From: Corythucha ciliata | Lineage: Eukaryota; Arthropoda; Insecta; Hemiptera; Tingidae | Reading direction: 5' to 3' | Assembly (NCBI GenBank): GCA_038030265.1 | Contig: CM075943.1 | Location: 34,472,001 to 34,536,000, forward strand | Length of the DNA: 64,000 bases | Shown here: one piece after another, positions 1 to 11,019 of the stretch | How the letters are laid out: each line of letters starts with the position of its first letter | Numbering within the stretch: position 1 is the stretch's first letter | The notes under the pieces: generated by a model | Told to the model about the DNA's origin: nothing | Databases searched by the model: none | Seen by the model: the letters and a program-made list of their open reading frames with translations, nothing else | Program-made: the position numbers and the translations under genes

Positions 1-1250
1 GGGGCGTACGTCTTGAAAGAAAGTGCTCGCTCGCGGATGAAATCCAGAAAAGGACATTTTGCGGCTAAGACTGAGGAAAAACACCCATTCACTGCTAAAA
101 TTTATCGAATTTTCTCAAAATTGAGAATCAATTTCTCAATTTCTCAAAATTGAGAAATAGCAAATCTCATTATTCGCGGTTGAAATTCATAAAACACACC
201 AATTTGTGGTTTCATGATGCAAAGCACGGAACGAAATTAAGAAAATTCGCTAATTCACGGTTTGTAGAGCCCTTTTCACAGCTAAAATTGACAAAATAAA
301 CTGCTCGTTCAATGTAGAATTGAGAAAAATCACTCATTTGCGGCTAAACTTGAGGAAGAACGCCAATTCATGGCTAAACTTGAGAAATGGAGCTCATTCC
401 GAAGGCGCCAGCTCGTGGTTTCTCAAACAAACATCTCGGTAAACATTGCAAAAAAGTTCTAATTGACCGTTTTTATACATATACATGGCAAGCTTGCGGG
501 TAAAATTGAAAGCGCGACTCTTAGCGCGTACATTTTTGAAAAAAGGCTTATTCACGGCTAAAATTAGGGAAAATTTTTCGTTGAGGAAAACGCCAATTTC
601 AAGGTTTCGCGATGCAACGCCCGAGTCAAAATTAATGAAATTCGCTCACATGCGGATTATGTGGACCTTTTCACTACTAAAATTTGAAGGGGGGAAAAAT
701 TGCTCAAGGCAGAATTTTGAAAAAACACTAATAATTTGTGGCTAAAATTGAGGGAAAATTAATTAGGCAAAATTGTCACCGTTTGTTGTTTGATGGAATT
801 GTCGTGGCTAAATTTGAGAAATAGCGTTCATCCACAGTTAAATTGAGGAAAACCCGTTCTTTTGCGGCTGAAATTGACAGAACGCACCAATTCGCGGTTA
901 TGCGAAGCCCAGTGCTGGCCGTAATTGAAATAGTAAATCAAAAAGGATAGTTCGAGGTAGAATTGAGAAAAAGCACTCATTTTAAGCTAAAATTAAGGAA
1001 AACGCCAATTCGAGGCTATAAAAACAGAGCTCATTCACGAGTAAAATCGGGAAAAAAACTCTGCAACTACTCTTGAGAAAAACTGGATCCATGCCTGTGG
1101 GCAGCATCACTGGCGAAAATATCAGATGCACCATTGCCTTTTTGCAGGCTTATAACAGGATCTGCATGTTGGAATCGCGTCATTTCACGGTCATCAGAGA
1201 CTAAATTTGAACAGAAACGGCCACTATCTGTGAAAAAATAAATATAAAGT
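1..1250 (+). repeat. Degenerate tandem array, family A (forward)
   Basis: Loose repeats of about 30-40 bp built on the words 'attcacggctaaaattga' and 'gaaaaacgcc' recur throughout. Units vary in length and identity, so this is an old, eroded minisatellite. The same family recurs in reverse orientation at 21530-21960 and 22900-23450 and forward at 32690-33420. A short ORF at 485-745 only follows the repeat units and is not a gene. Confidence 0.7.
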
Positions 1251-1619
1251 GATACTTTTGGAGCTAAACTTTAAATTTTAGACCTGAGACGGTAAACAAA
1301 GCTGGTATGCCCTCTCCCACCATAAGTCCGGATGGCACAGCGGGCTAAACACGATTTGAGCTAGTCAAAACACACGATATTGCGCGTCGAACCTGCGAAA
1401 ATGTGATTTTAGTGCGAAAAATCAGCAAAATCGGTTTCGAAATCAAGCTGACCCTATAAATCGGATTGTCAGCAACAAACATCCGAGAATTTTTTTTGTG
1501 AACCCGATAAGCAAAAATGTGTTGTTTTTTTTAGTGAGAAAAATCCTCAAAATTGGTTTTATGGAGCGAAATAATGAAATTTGTGTTTATGTTAGCCAGA
1601 TCAGGGCAAGTGTTGTTGG
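1251..1619. other. Intergenic, nothing recognised
   Basis: AT-rich sequence with no long ORF, RNA gene or inverted repeat that I can see. Confidence 0.5.
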
Positions 1620-1900
1620 TTTTAGTGCATTTCATTCAAAAAATGCACTATTGGTCTCGCCCTGATGGTCGCACATATGGGTTGTGATACTTTTTTTTCA
1701 CGTTTCAGAACCCCTAGAACACGAATCCGAGGTCGGTTCGATTTGCTATATATATATATATATATATGGCCCCTCGCTTGTTAGCACGATCACGGTCGCA
1801 ATTTTTGACTTAGGGCAACCAAATTTGGTCTAAAAATCAATAGCGTGAATATCTCGGACGAGTTCGTGATCCAGATGAATCGGTCCACGGGAACGGTGTG
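1620..1900 (+). repeat. Diverged copy of dispersed repeat R1, with (TA)n
   Basis: It starts with 'agtgcatttcattcaa', then shares word order with 23453-23760: 'aatgcactattgg', a 'cacgtttcagaacc'-like phrase, 'ctagaacacgaat', a TA microsatellite (1746-1767 here) and 'cttgttagcacgat'. It is more diverged than the other three copies. Confidence 0.6.
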
Positions 1901-2329
1901 AAAGAGGGGTTTGAATTAGTTGAAAATTCGCTACCGCACGGCTGTTGCTGCAATTGCTCCCAAAATTGACTCGAGTAATGAGAAATGAACGCGCTTTCGT
2001 ATGAGACCCTTGTGAACCAAATCCGTTGATATGGCAGGGGAGTTCTCGGCGGAGGGGAGCTATTAAATTAACGCTATGCCTTACTGGACCACCAAATTAC
2101 CAAAAAATTTCATTGACACTGAATTTTGAGCCGTCTCTTTTATTTGATTTGCCTACAGCCTAATAAATATTGAGTAAAAAATCCTGAGGTGGGCCAAAAA
2201 GGGAGGAACAAAAAAAAATTAAAAAAAAATTGTTTCGGATTCGAACCCAGGCACTCCGCATTCCGCAATGGTGAAATAGTGACATACAATTTGACCTAAT
2301 TTAACTGATCTGAAAATTAACGTAATCTG
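1901..2329. other. Intergenic, nothing recognised
   Basis: Unique-looking AT-rich sequence with A-runs near 2210-2230. No gene or structured element was found. Confidence 0.45.
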
Positions 2330-2740
2330 AAAAAAGTTTTGTTCCGACAGCAGCCTGTCGGGAAAAGTGCATTTCATTCATGCGACAATCGAGTCAAACC
2401 TCATAAGTTAGAACGATATCAATCAATTATGAATGAAATTTAGGCCGGGATAAAGATTTTAATTGCAAATAACTCCTCTAAGAAGAGTCCACCTTCCCAT
2501 ATCGTATAGGCAACCAAACCGACTCTGTTTCATTTTCATCATTTTGTTCCCCTCAGTTGGTGCCAAAAAAGGGGCCTGCGGTAAAAAGAAACACGATTTT
2601 ATGATTTTGACTTTCTATACCACGGCCTAAATGTCATTCATAGTTGATTGATATCGTTCTAACTTATGAGGTTTGACTCGATTGTCGCATGAATGAAATG
2701 CACTTTTCCCGACAGGCTGCTGTCGGAACAAAACTTTTTT
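2330..2740. mobile_element. Inverted-repeat element with 118-bp arms
   Basis: The left arm (2330-2447) and right arm (2623-2740) are reverse complements with only two or three mismatches. Each arm carries a small hairpin (CCGACAG-CAGC-CTGTCGG) followed by the word 'agtgcatttcatt'. The centre (2448-2622) has no ORF. This looks like a non-autonomous foldback or MITE; the class is not identified. Confidence 0.75.
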
Positions 2741-4893
2741 TGTATTGTTTTTTTTTTTTTTGTTTGCTAGAAATATCAATAAAAGTGATGTCTTAGTGGT
2801 CGAAAACAGAGATCAGCTGCCCCACGAAATCTGCGCTTTTGATTCTAGGGGAGGGCAACTGCCCACCCCTGCCCCCCACTGGCTTCGCCCATGTTTTAAG
2901 CGTAGGACTAATTACGTCACTCATAGTTTTCTTCTTTGAAATAAACCACAAATCTTGTCAAAGTGCAAAACGAGTTACTGGAAAAACAAAAATACTTCTC
3001 ACGTTTTCTTGAATACCTAAACGTCCAACTATCTAAACATCACAGGGTCGTGATTACTTGGCCAAGTTGTGTTTGCTTAGACGCGTGCAGTTCGTTCGTG
3101 AATTTTATTGTGAACCTGAATGAAAAGCAAAGAATGCACTAAAAATAAAATTCAGAAATTTCATTTTTTTTTTCAAAGTAATTGATGAAAATGAGTGAAT
3201 ATGAAAAAAAGGTTCAGGCATCCCGTCCTAAATCATGTAGAGAAGATTTGCTTGATTTGGTTGCAAGTATTGAAGCTTGCGATGTACAGTAAATACTGAA
3301 CGCACGTGTTTCTTTTGCGCGAATGTACAACTGTAATCATGTACCGAAGCCACGCGTACGTATGAAAGGTGGTTGACAATTTTTTGTAACTATTATTTTA
3401 TAATAATGCACCATGGATAGAAAGAAATCTGTTGGTCCGAGACGTTCTCGACATTATATTCACCCCCCCCCCCAATATTTGAAAAGGCTACCACGCCCCC
3501 TATCGTCAACTTTAATGACCAAGTTAAGTCATTGGCCTTAAATCAACCCCCCCCTCCCCCAGCAATCATCCCCAACTTCAAGAGATGCTACTGGCCGTCA
3601 GTGATACACCGATACCGAGACGAGAACTGGAAAAGACTTGGCAAGAAAAAATCGGTGAGCCTAAGTGCAATTTTCTAGTCGAGACTTCAGCTGATTCCGA
3701 TGATTACGGCCCGGTTGGCCACGTGATAATCACCCTTGTGCCCTGTCATCCAAAAAAAAAAAAAAAATTGTGCATTTTCAGAATGAAATGCACTAAAAAG
3801 TCGAGAGGAAGTTTTATTCGATTTTTTATCTGGAAAAAAAAAGAGAAATAAAAGAGGTGACTAAATTAACGGAGGAGGTAAAGGCAAGGTCACATCCAAG
3901 ATCAGGGGGGTGAATTTTTACACAATGTCATGTCGATACTCAAACTCAAATTAAATTTCCTCCTCACCCCTCAGACACTTCCCTCCTCAGGAACTGAAGC
4001 GTCAAGTACTCTGGTTTATTTACAAAACAAAAACGGGAGCACTCAACTTAGCAGCTCAGTTGGGAGACGAGCTAAGTGTCCCCGTTTGTAGTGAAAGAGG
4101 AGCTAATAGCTCTAAAAAATAACTGAACGGCAAAGTCTAGGTCTCCGCCTCCCCCATCCCAACAGAAATTTTTTGTTAACGTGGATAATGTTTAAAAAGC
4201 TTTACTCGATGTGTACAGTGTCAGTGAGTGATTTGATGAATAAAATGTTCTTTAATTGAAAATGAGCGAGAATTAGAAGGAAGAATTAACAATGAGAGGG
4301 AAGGGTTCCAAACGCAGGCGCTATTGGCCTGCGTACGCCACGTTGCCACATGACCTGTTCACTGTTCAGTGTTCATGTTCAATCTTCAGTCTGACGATCT
4401 GACCCTGACCTCGTTTCGCACTCTGTAAAATGTAAATTGTATTCGTATGCGTATTATTTTGTTTATACTCCTTGAGTCCTTGTAGCTTGGACGGGTCGTT
4501 GAGCTTTGGGCGGGGAAGATAACAGAGCGTGGGTGAGTAAACTTTGAAGAAGTAAAATCAAAGCAAAAGTCGCTGAGTTCATATTTATTATTATTATTAT
4601 TATTTTAACAGCTTCGCAGGCGTTTGCTGGAATAGTGTTGCGAATTGAGAAGTGCAAACGGGAGTATGGAAATGATGAATGGAAAGGGATAGTTTGGAGG
4701 GCGACAGGGACTCGAATCCATCTGCATCGCCCCCCCCCCCTGCTTGGAAGAGCGGGAACCGGGAACTGTTTTGTTTATTTGGGCTTCGCCTGGCGTGATA
4801 TAATATGTTCATAAATAACAGTGAAACCTAGGCCGCTCAGTTCTTGGAAAGCGTCGCATTCATTATTTGTGTAGTCCGTAAATTAATAATAAT
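2741..4893. other. Intergenic: homopolymers and a short microsatellite
   Basis: It holds a T-run at 2746-2761, C-runs near 3463-3473 and 3546-3553, an A-run near 3750 and a (TTA)n tract at 4584-4603. A rc copy of 'agtgcatttcat' lies at about 3782. A 35-codon ORF (3185-3292) could be chance. No other gene evidence. Confidence 0.45.
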
Positions 4894-7800
4894 ATGAATC
4901 GAGACCGGGCAAATGCTAGAAAAACTAGGATGAGAGGAAACCGCGGGGTGAAAAGGTGAGTACGAAACGTCATAATTTAATTTAAAGTGATTTTAATAAG
5001 AATATAAGATGCCAATTGACATGCGGTCACTTGGGGTACTGTAATTGAAAACTGCAACCTGAGCAAACCTCATATTTAATGCAATTCCATAAAATCAGAG
5101 GTTTTTCATTATTCATTGAACCAAGTGTTGGAATTCGTTTCTAACAAACGTGGACGTGGGAGGGGGGCAGGTTTTTTTTCTTCCAAAATTCACCTCCTCC
5201 CTCGAGTTACGAGTAGGTATGTACAAACCACATACCTATTATACCTGGTAATATTTATCTAAATAATAATTATACCTTTCATAATGTTAACTTTTCCTTA
5301 CCTCTCCTCATGGCGTTGTTCGTTTTCGTGAAATTCAAGGGGCAATTAGAATTGGAGACCTTCTTTACAATGGATGATTTTGGGGGCCCCTCCCTATCCT
5401 GATAAGAGGGGTCGAATCCCTTAACTGGAATTTTTTCGGAAGCAGGCGGTAATCATTTGGGACCAAAAAAATAATATTCTTACTGAAGCGTATTGTCCAA
5501 AATGGGGGTTTTTACCGAACAATCGTTGAAAATAACGTTGCATATTTCGGCCATTATTTTGTCATTTATTTTTTTATTTTCTCCGAAAAAAGGGTCCCAC
5601 GACGAATCTCGTTCCCACATTCAAGCTCAATAGATTAAAAATATGATTTTTTTGAGACATTGCAAATGGTGTTTAATTCATTGACAGAAAACACATTCGC
5701 CCGTGCAGGAGGAAGAAAAAAAAAGAAGGAAAAAAAAACAACAAAAAATCAAGCGCCAGGCCTTGGAGGGGGAGGGAGAGCATCCCTGGCCCGAAGACTT
5801 GAACCTGTCAATTTCGCGTAAGTATATGCAAACAGGAAACTTGTAATTTCGCTTATACAAGCTCATTCAATTTAAAATGAAAATGAATTCAAAGATAAGG
5901 AAGGGCACAGACCAACGATATTATAAACCTGGATTGCTCACAGCGGACTGGAGGGGCGTGGAGGGGGCAGGTCGTCCCCTGGTAAACAATCACCCTGTCC
6001 CTCTCCTTGTGTAGTTATGGCAACATGGCAATTATTTTGAAACTCCACCCCTCTCATCCACTATGGGAGCTTATTTGATGGCTATTCCTCAGCAGCAGTG
6101 ATGAGCAATCCAGCTCTTTTATATATCGTTGGCACATACTGGTTTGCCCAAGATTCGCGCCCAAAAAGCCTAAGCGCAGCGACATTTCTTTCAAGAATGA
6201 GTCAACCCTGTGGAAATAGATTTTTAAATGAGTCAACCTGAAATTTGCTTCTGGAGAACCCGTGAAATTGGTTTGCTGTGAGCAATAATCCACAATGTTT
6301 GGAATTCGAGAGGGCCAAACCCGTTGTGGGCAGCTCTGTTCGGGTCTTAATTCTTGCGAAAATGCAAGATTCGGGCTTTCAGCGAAATTACTAGTTAAGG
6401 GTTGCTGCCCCGGGCTTGGACTTGGATGTTTTCATAAATTTCAGATCCCAATTCCAGCGGAATGGTAAAGGTTTCTGGGCCTTTTTTTCATTTCTTTTTA
6501 GAGGGCGCGACCCTAGGATAGCCGGCCCAGAGCACCCCCATACTCTTGACGAATAACCGTGTACTTGCAATATTAATTATTAATATTGAGTACATTGTGA
6601 GTCGTGTCCTAATTTGAGCGCAATTTCATGTTTGCTGACTGAATATCTGCGAAATTGATAGGTTGATAGGTGAAATGGTAAGCTGAAGGTCTTATAAGCA
6701 AAATTTCATGTTTTGGGGCCTTTTTCGAGGCGGCAGATCCAACGGGCTAGCCGGCCCTAACAAAGCCTAGAGCCTGACGAATACTCAGGAATTTAAAGTT
6801 CCGTGGCAATGTGACTTTCGAGACTTAATTCCTGCGATACATGTTTCCTGAAACATTGCTTCCCCCTCGCGGTTCACCGGCCCTGAGATTGGCCAAAGCT
6901 GCTTGATGAACAACCGCAAAATTACATCATTTGGAGCAAATTATCACCTCGAATTCATGGCTGAATATCCGTGGCGTGTCGGACATTTGCGGGAATTCAT
7001 TTCAGGGAAATTGCCTGTTTTGAGTCTTAACTCGATCTAACTTGTCAGTTTCTGGGCATATTTTGTGGCGGCCGAAACCAATGCTAGCCGTCACCAAAAG
7101 CCCTACGATTACCAACGAACTGGTAATTCCAAGTTTTGGGTCTTAATTTCAGACAAATTGCAAGTTTTAGGGTTCTGTTGTTGTTTTTATTGGTGGCCGT
7201 GGCCGATCAGCCATTCTAAGCACGATAGAACCAGTGACCCCCCCCCCCCCCCAGAACTGCTGTATTTGTCACAGTAACTGTTTAGAGGTCAGTGGGGCTT
7301 AGCTTCAGTCCAGGGGGTCAACCATGAGCTAGCGTAAAAATACCGTCAAAACGCGGTATCTATGGCGTTATAACATTATTTGTGATAGAGCGTCCTTAGT
7401 TACCGCTTGCGTTAATTTTTTAACGCTAGCTCATGGTTGACCCCCAGGGGCTGAAGTACGAAGGGGTGTTATATGGAATAACACGGGTGGTATCCACGTG
7501 ACAACCATTTTAATTGTGATAGGATAACGCCGTGTTAAAATTATAACACCCCTTCGTACTTGCCCCCCAGATTGAGTTCCCGGGATCTTTAGGGATCGTG
7601 TTGAAATCGTGAACGAAATACATATTATGTATTTTAACTGAGTTACGTTTGAATTTAGGCATTACTCAATAGAAACGAAAATGTACAGGTTTTCTTCTTG
7701 ATCTACAGTTTTCTAGTAATTGTCCTACATTACCCAAGCCAGATCCGGCTACCCTGCACCCAACTTGGTGTTTTTGTCCCACGGTGGGGCGCCTGCTCCC

Positions 7801-9619
7801 CATCTGGATCAGCCTCTGGTTAATATTCAACTTGAATGCCGCAAATGGGGCGAGATTCCACCGAACTCGATATAAAAGTTTATTTAATAAGGGTGTTCTC
7901 TCCAACCTTTGAAGACTTTGCAACTGCTGTAAGAAAACCCAAGTACGACACATTTTTTCATTAATTCCTTCCACGAATTTTTCACGTCGAAATTGTTAAA
8001 CTCATTCAATCGTAACATGATTTACCTTGTAGCAATTCATGTTACAATGAATTCAACTACCTTTCAATTTTCAAATATTTCTCTCTCTTTAGTGAGGAGT
8101 ACGCGGTGGTCAGATTCGTAGAGGATCTCGTCCTCCACGTTTGCCCCTTGGAACACATAAAGCCTGTAAAGAACGTTCCTAAAGTGGTCCTCGCTAAATA
8201 CGGCTCTTCAGGATACTTTCCTGCCGTTGTTCTAAAGAAAGGAAGTGAGTATTTCAATAATAATAAACACTAACATGAATATGCACTAAAATAAATTGTA
8301 ATAATAGTAAGCCCTGTTTTTATAATAAAGCCCGCAGTCCAAACCCAGGGAGCAGAGTAGCTCCAAGAAGGGCTGTAAAAACTTACCGCGTGGTTCCGAA
8401 AGTGCATTAATCGTGATGGTGACCATATAGAAGAAAAGGCTAATTGAATTCCCCACGAGAATAAATTTAGTGTTTTTTGTTTTTTCGTTCTTTTATTCAA
8501 TTATACCGAGCACAGGGAAACTCACTTTTGGAACGCCCCTTGAATACATATATTCCGCTGTATAAATTCAGCATTAGTTTTTCCAAAATTTTCCTATCAA
8601 ACGCTAATGGAAGTACCTATAGTTATAGTTTTTCATTGAATGATGTTTATCTGCAGCCAGAGAAAAAATGACGGTGGAATTCAACTGCCTTGAATCCCAG
8701 CAAAACGCGAACCTTCCGATCAAGAAGGAATCGAAGACGATAGGGAATTGTGAACTCTCGCTGTTAAGGCAGAGTAAGTAGTCATTACACCCATGTCAAG
8801 TCAATAGGTTAAGAATCTCGAACCTTTCACAGACGGAGACTCTGAACGGCTGTTAAGAACTCCAACTGGCGTTTCAACACAGACTACGCACCAACAGTGT
8901 AAGCCTTCTTTTGATGCAAGCTCGGATTATTGTGCGATATCTATTCTGATTTTTTATAGTTGATTCCAACAAACTTTCCATCGAAAATGCAAAGACGACA
9001 AAGGAGTCGCCTGAAAGAATCGACCCAGAAAAAAAACCGTTCTCAGATTCGCCGACTGGAAAATTGAACAGGGAGCAGCTTAACAGTAAGTAGTAGTTAC
9101 AGAGAAATCAACGGGTTGTTCCAAACCTGAGATACTCTTCTAAAATACATCTGTCCTGATTAAGGAGAGGCTGTTGAACTGCCAACCGAAGATGACATCG
9201 ATACGTTCAAAATCCGAGATTCAGAGGACGATAGTACTAACGTTGGTGGGCCGTCATCCACTCGACGTCGCAAAGAAAAGAAACGCACTAAAAACAAGGC
9301 CTTCTGCCCATTTTGTCTCAAATTATTTTACAATTTTCCGCGGCATATAATAAATAAACATTCCCAGGAGTCAGACGTTGCCCTATTGATGAAGTTGCCC
9401 AAAAAAAGCAAATCAAGAGTGGCATTAATCAATCGAATACGAGGGAAGGGAAGCTTCTTGTTTAATTCGAGAGTTCGGGTTGCTGGAGCAGATAAATTGA
9501 TAGTCGCGAGAAACCAAGGACGATCGGATACCAACTACCTTCCTTGCCCACACTGCTTGAATTATTACTACTCGCGGACGCTCAAACGTCATACAAAAAA
9601 ATGCGAGATAACCCAATAA
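4894..9619 (+). CDS. Six-exon gene, putative zinc-binding nuclear protein
   Basis: Exons are proposed at 4894-4955, 8093-8244, 8657-8773, 8833-8898, 8960-9085 and 9165-9619. All junctions are GT-AG; intron phases are 2,1,1,1,1 and the frame stays open for 325 codons to TAA at 9617-9619. Exon 1 is basic (MNRDRANARKTR), ends at a strong donor (GTGAGT) and fits exon 2 in phase, but it is the least certain part because intron 1 is 3.1 kb. Exon 2 encodes EEYAVVRFVEDLVLHVCP..., resembling the short N-terminal 'AVV-F...V-V-P' module of many uncharacterised arthropod proteins. Exons 3-5 are polar linker. The last exon carries a K/R-rich stretch, a first module FCPFCLKLFYNFPRHIINKH and a second YLPCPHCLNYYYSRTLKRH...C (CxxC...H...C). 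The pair, with a spacer starting 'SQESDV' and containing 'GADKLIVARN', matches a recurrent invertebrate family of unknown function, sometimes found next to tyrosine-recombinase-like domains in other genes (recalled, not checked). No recombinase domain is seen here. Function is not assigned. Confidence 0.62.
6350..7160. repeat. Degenerate repeats, family B-like, inside intron 1
   Basis: The phrases 'gcgaaattgcaagttt' and 'gggtcttaattc' recur irregularly, roughly every 60-150 bp. Similar wording occurs at 42120-42210 and 59690-60170. Old, decayed repeat sequence. Confidence 0.45.
7313..7445. mobile_element. MITE, 133 bp, perfect 23-bp terminal inverted repeats
   Basis: Positions 7313-7335 and 7423-7445 are perfect reverse complements; the arm begins GGGGGTCAACC and ends GCTAGCGT. 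The core has no ORF. Its right end abuts a second inverted-repeat element (next entry). Confidence 0.8.
7447..7567. mobile_element. MITE, about 120 bp, adjacent to the preceding one
   Basis: Positions 7454-7473 and 7542-7561 are perfect reverse complements (AAGTACGAAGGGGTG...), and the repeat extends outward with mismatches to about 7447 and 7567. The core contains a second short inverted motif around 'aacacgg'/'ccgtgtt'. Confidence 0.75.
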
Positions 9620-9778
9620 TGTTGTCGAATTTAATCACCAGGATTCAGGAAAATACCACCTGAAGTGTTCATAAAGCGTCAAGAAAATTTCTGTCCGCGT
9701 CTTATAAATTTAATGTTTCGCCAACAGACTACCCTCAAGACGTTTAATCCGGCATGAGCAACTGAGTAGATTGCAAAA

Positions 9779-9788
9779 AATAAATAAA
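9779..9788 (+). terminator. Possible poly(A) signal of the 4894-9619 gene
   Basis: Two overlapping AATAAA hexamers lie about 160 nt after the stop codon, in a plausible 3' UTR. Confidence 0.4.
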
Positions 9789-9789
9789 A

Positions 9790-10667
9790 ATGTTAATACA
9801 ATCCTCTATCAAACCATAATTATTTGTATGTATTGAACGAAGGAACTATGTAATAATAATATTAATAGCTATTAAATTAAAATAATTGAAATACTGCCCG
9901 GTCTGCCTGGGTCTCTGGTCAGTGAGGCTCTTGATTGTCTGTTACAGATGACTGGTGATGGGGGGATCAGTTATAGATGACAGTGTGACCAGATGTAAAT
10001 ACGATTTCCGAGGGCGGCTGACATGAAAAAGTAGGACGCTTGCAACGGAATGTAGGATATAACAGTAGGACGCCTAACAACCATAGTTTACTCGGCGGGG
10101 GGGGGGGGGCTCATACTCTCCCCTCACGAATTCGTTTATTTTATGCGTGCCAAATAAATTTTGCCTTCGGTTCCTTAAAAACTTGCCTCCTTGGTTTGGC
10201 CCTTTCGAAAACCAAATTTTGAGGATCTGGTACGTTACAAACAAATTTCGTAGGATGGACCCCCCACGCCACAAAAATTGCGTCGGTTTTAAAAATCAAT
10301 TTCTTGACTTCAGCTCTTTAAAACGCAATTTTGCTATTTTCCTCCGATAAAAAAATATTTTCGCGTCATTGCCATTTCCCCAAAACCAAACTTCGGTTTG
10401 GCTATTTTATGAATCAATTGCAGAGGTCGATTAGTTGAAACATCACTTCGTTTTTTTCCGAGCAGTTGCACTCAATTTTTCAACAGTACGACAGATCTGT
10501 GCAACTGTACGACAAATATTTGCCGAACAGTTGAAAATGAGGTCATGTCGACCATTTGCCTCACCTCAACTTTTCAACTCTTTCGAACAGTTGTAACACT
10601 CCCTTTCACTCAGGGCTTTGGCCACCCCCCCCCCTCCAACCGCTATCCAATGAATTTTCAAACTACT
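9790..10667. other. Intergenic: short repeat words and C/G-runs
   Basis: There is a G-run at 10098-10109 and C-runs near 10624-10634. Phrases 'cctttcgaaaaccaaatttt' and 'ttaaaacgcaatttt' (10200-10335) resemble family B in reverse. Positions 10455-10600 repeat 'gaacagttg' and 'caactgtacgac' several times. No gene. Confidence 0.4.
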
Positions 10668-10806
10668 GGGGGGCCGTAATAGAAAAGTGTAACACGTGTG
10701 AGACGAGATAAGAAAGAATTTCACAGTCACGTGTCCATAAATTTTAGCTGTCAAAGTCAATCTCATATCGTCTCACATGGGTTTCACTTTTCTATTACTA
10801 CCCCCT
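10668..10806. mobile_element. MITE, 139 bp, about 39-bp terminal inverted repeats
   Basis: Positions 10668-10706 and 10768-10806 are reverse complements with about seven mismatches; the shared core is GTAATAGAAAAGTG followed by TGTGAGACGA. No coding capacity. Confidence 0.7.
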
Positions 10807-11019
10807 CCCCCTGTTAGTCATAAGTGTTTCAAGCCATACTTCTGCCTTCTGCCTGTTCCTGCTCTTCAGTAACTCTGTGAAGAATATTAGAAAATGTTAA
10901 AAAATAGTTTTTAAGTTATATTTACATCCAGTTATGAACCATAAAATCAGTATTCTTTAGGAGCGCCACAAATGTTCATTGATTCGCGTTTAAAAACAAT
11001 TTTCTAGTTCTAGCAACCA

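Noticed and set aside
3185..3292. 35-codon ORF MKMSEYEKKVQASRPK...
   Set aside because: It looks protein-like, but there is no splice donor or neighbouring exon to support it.
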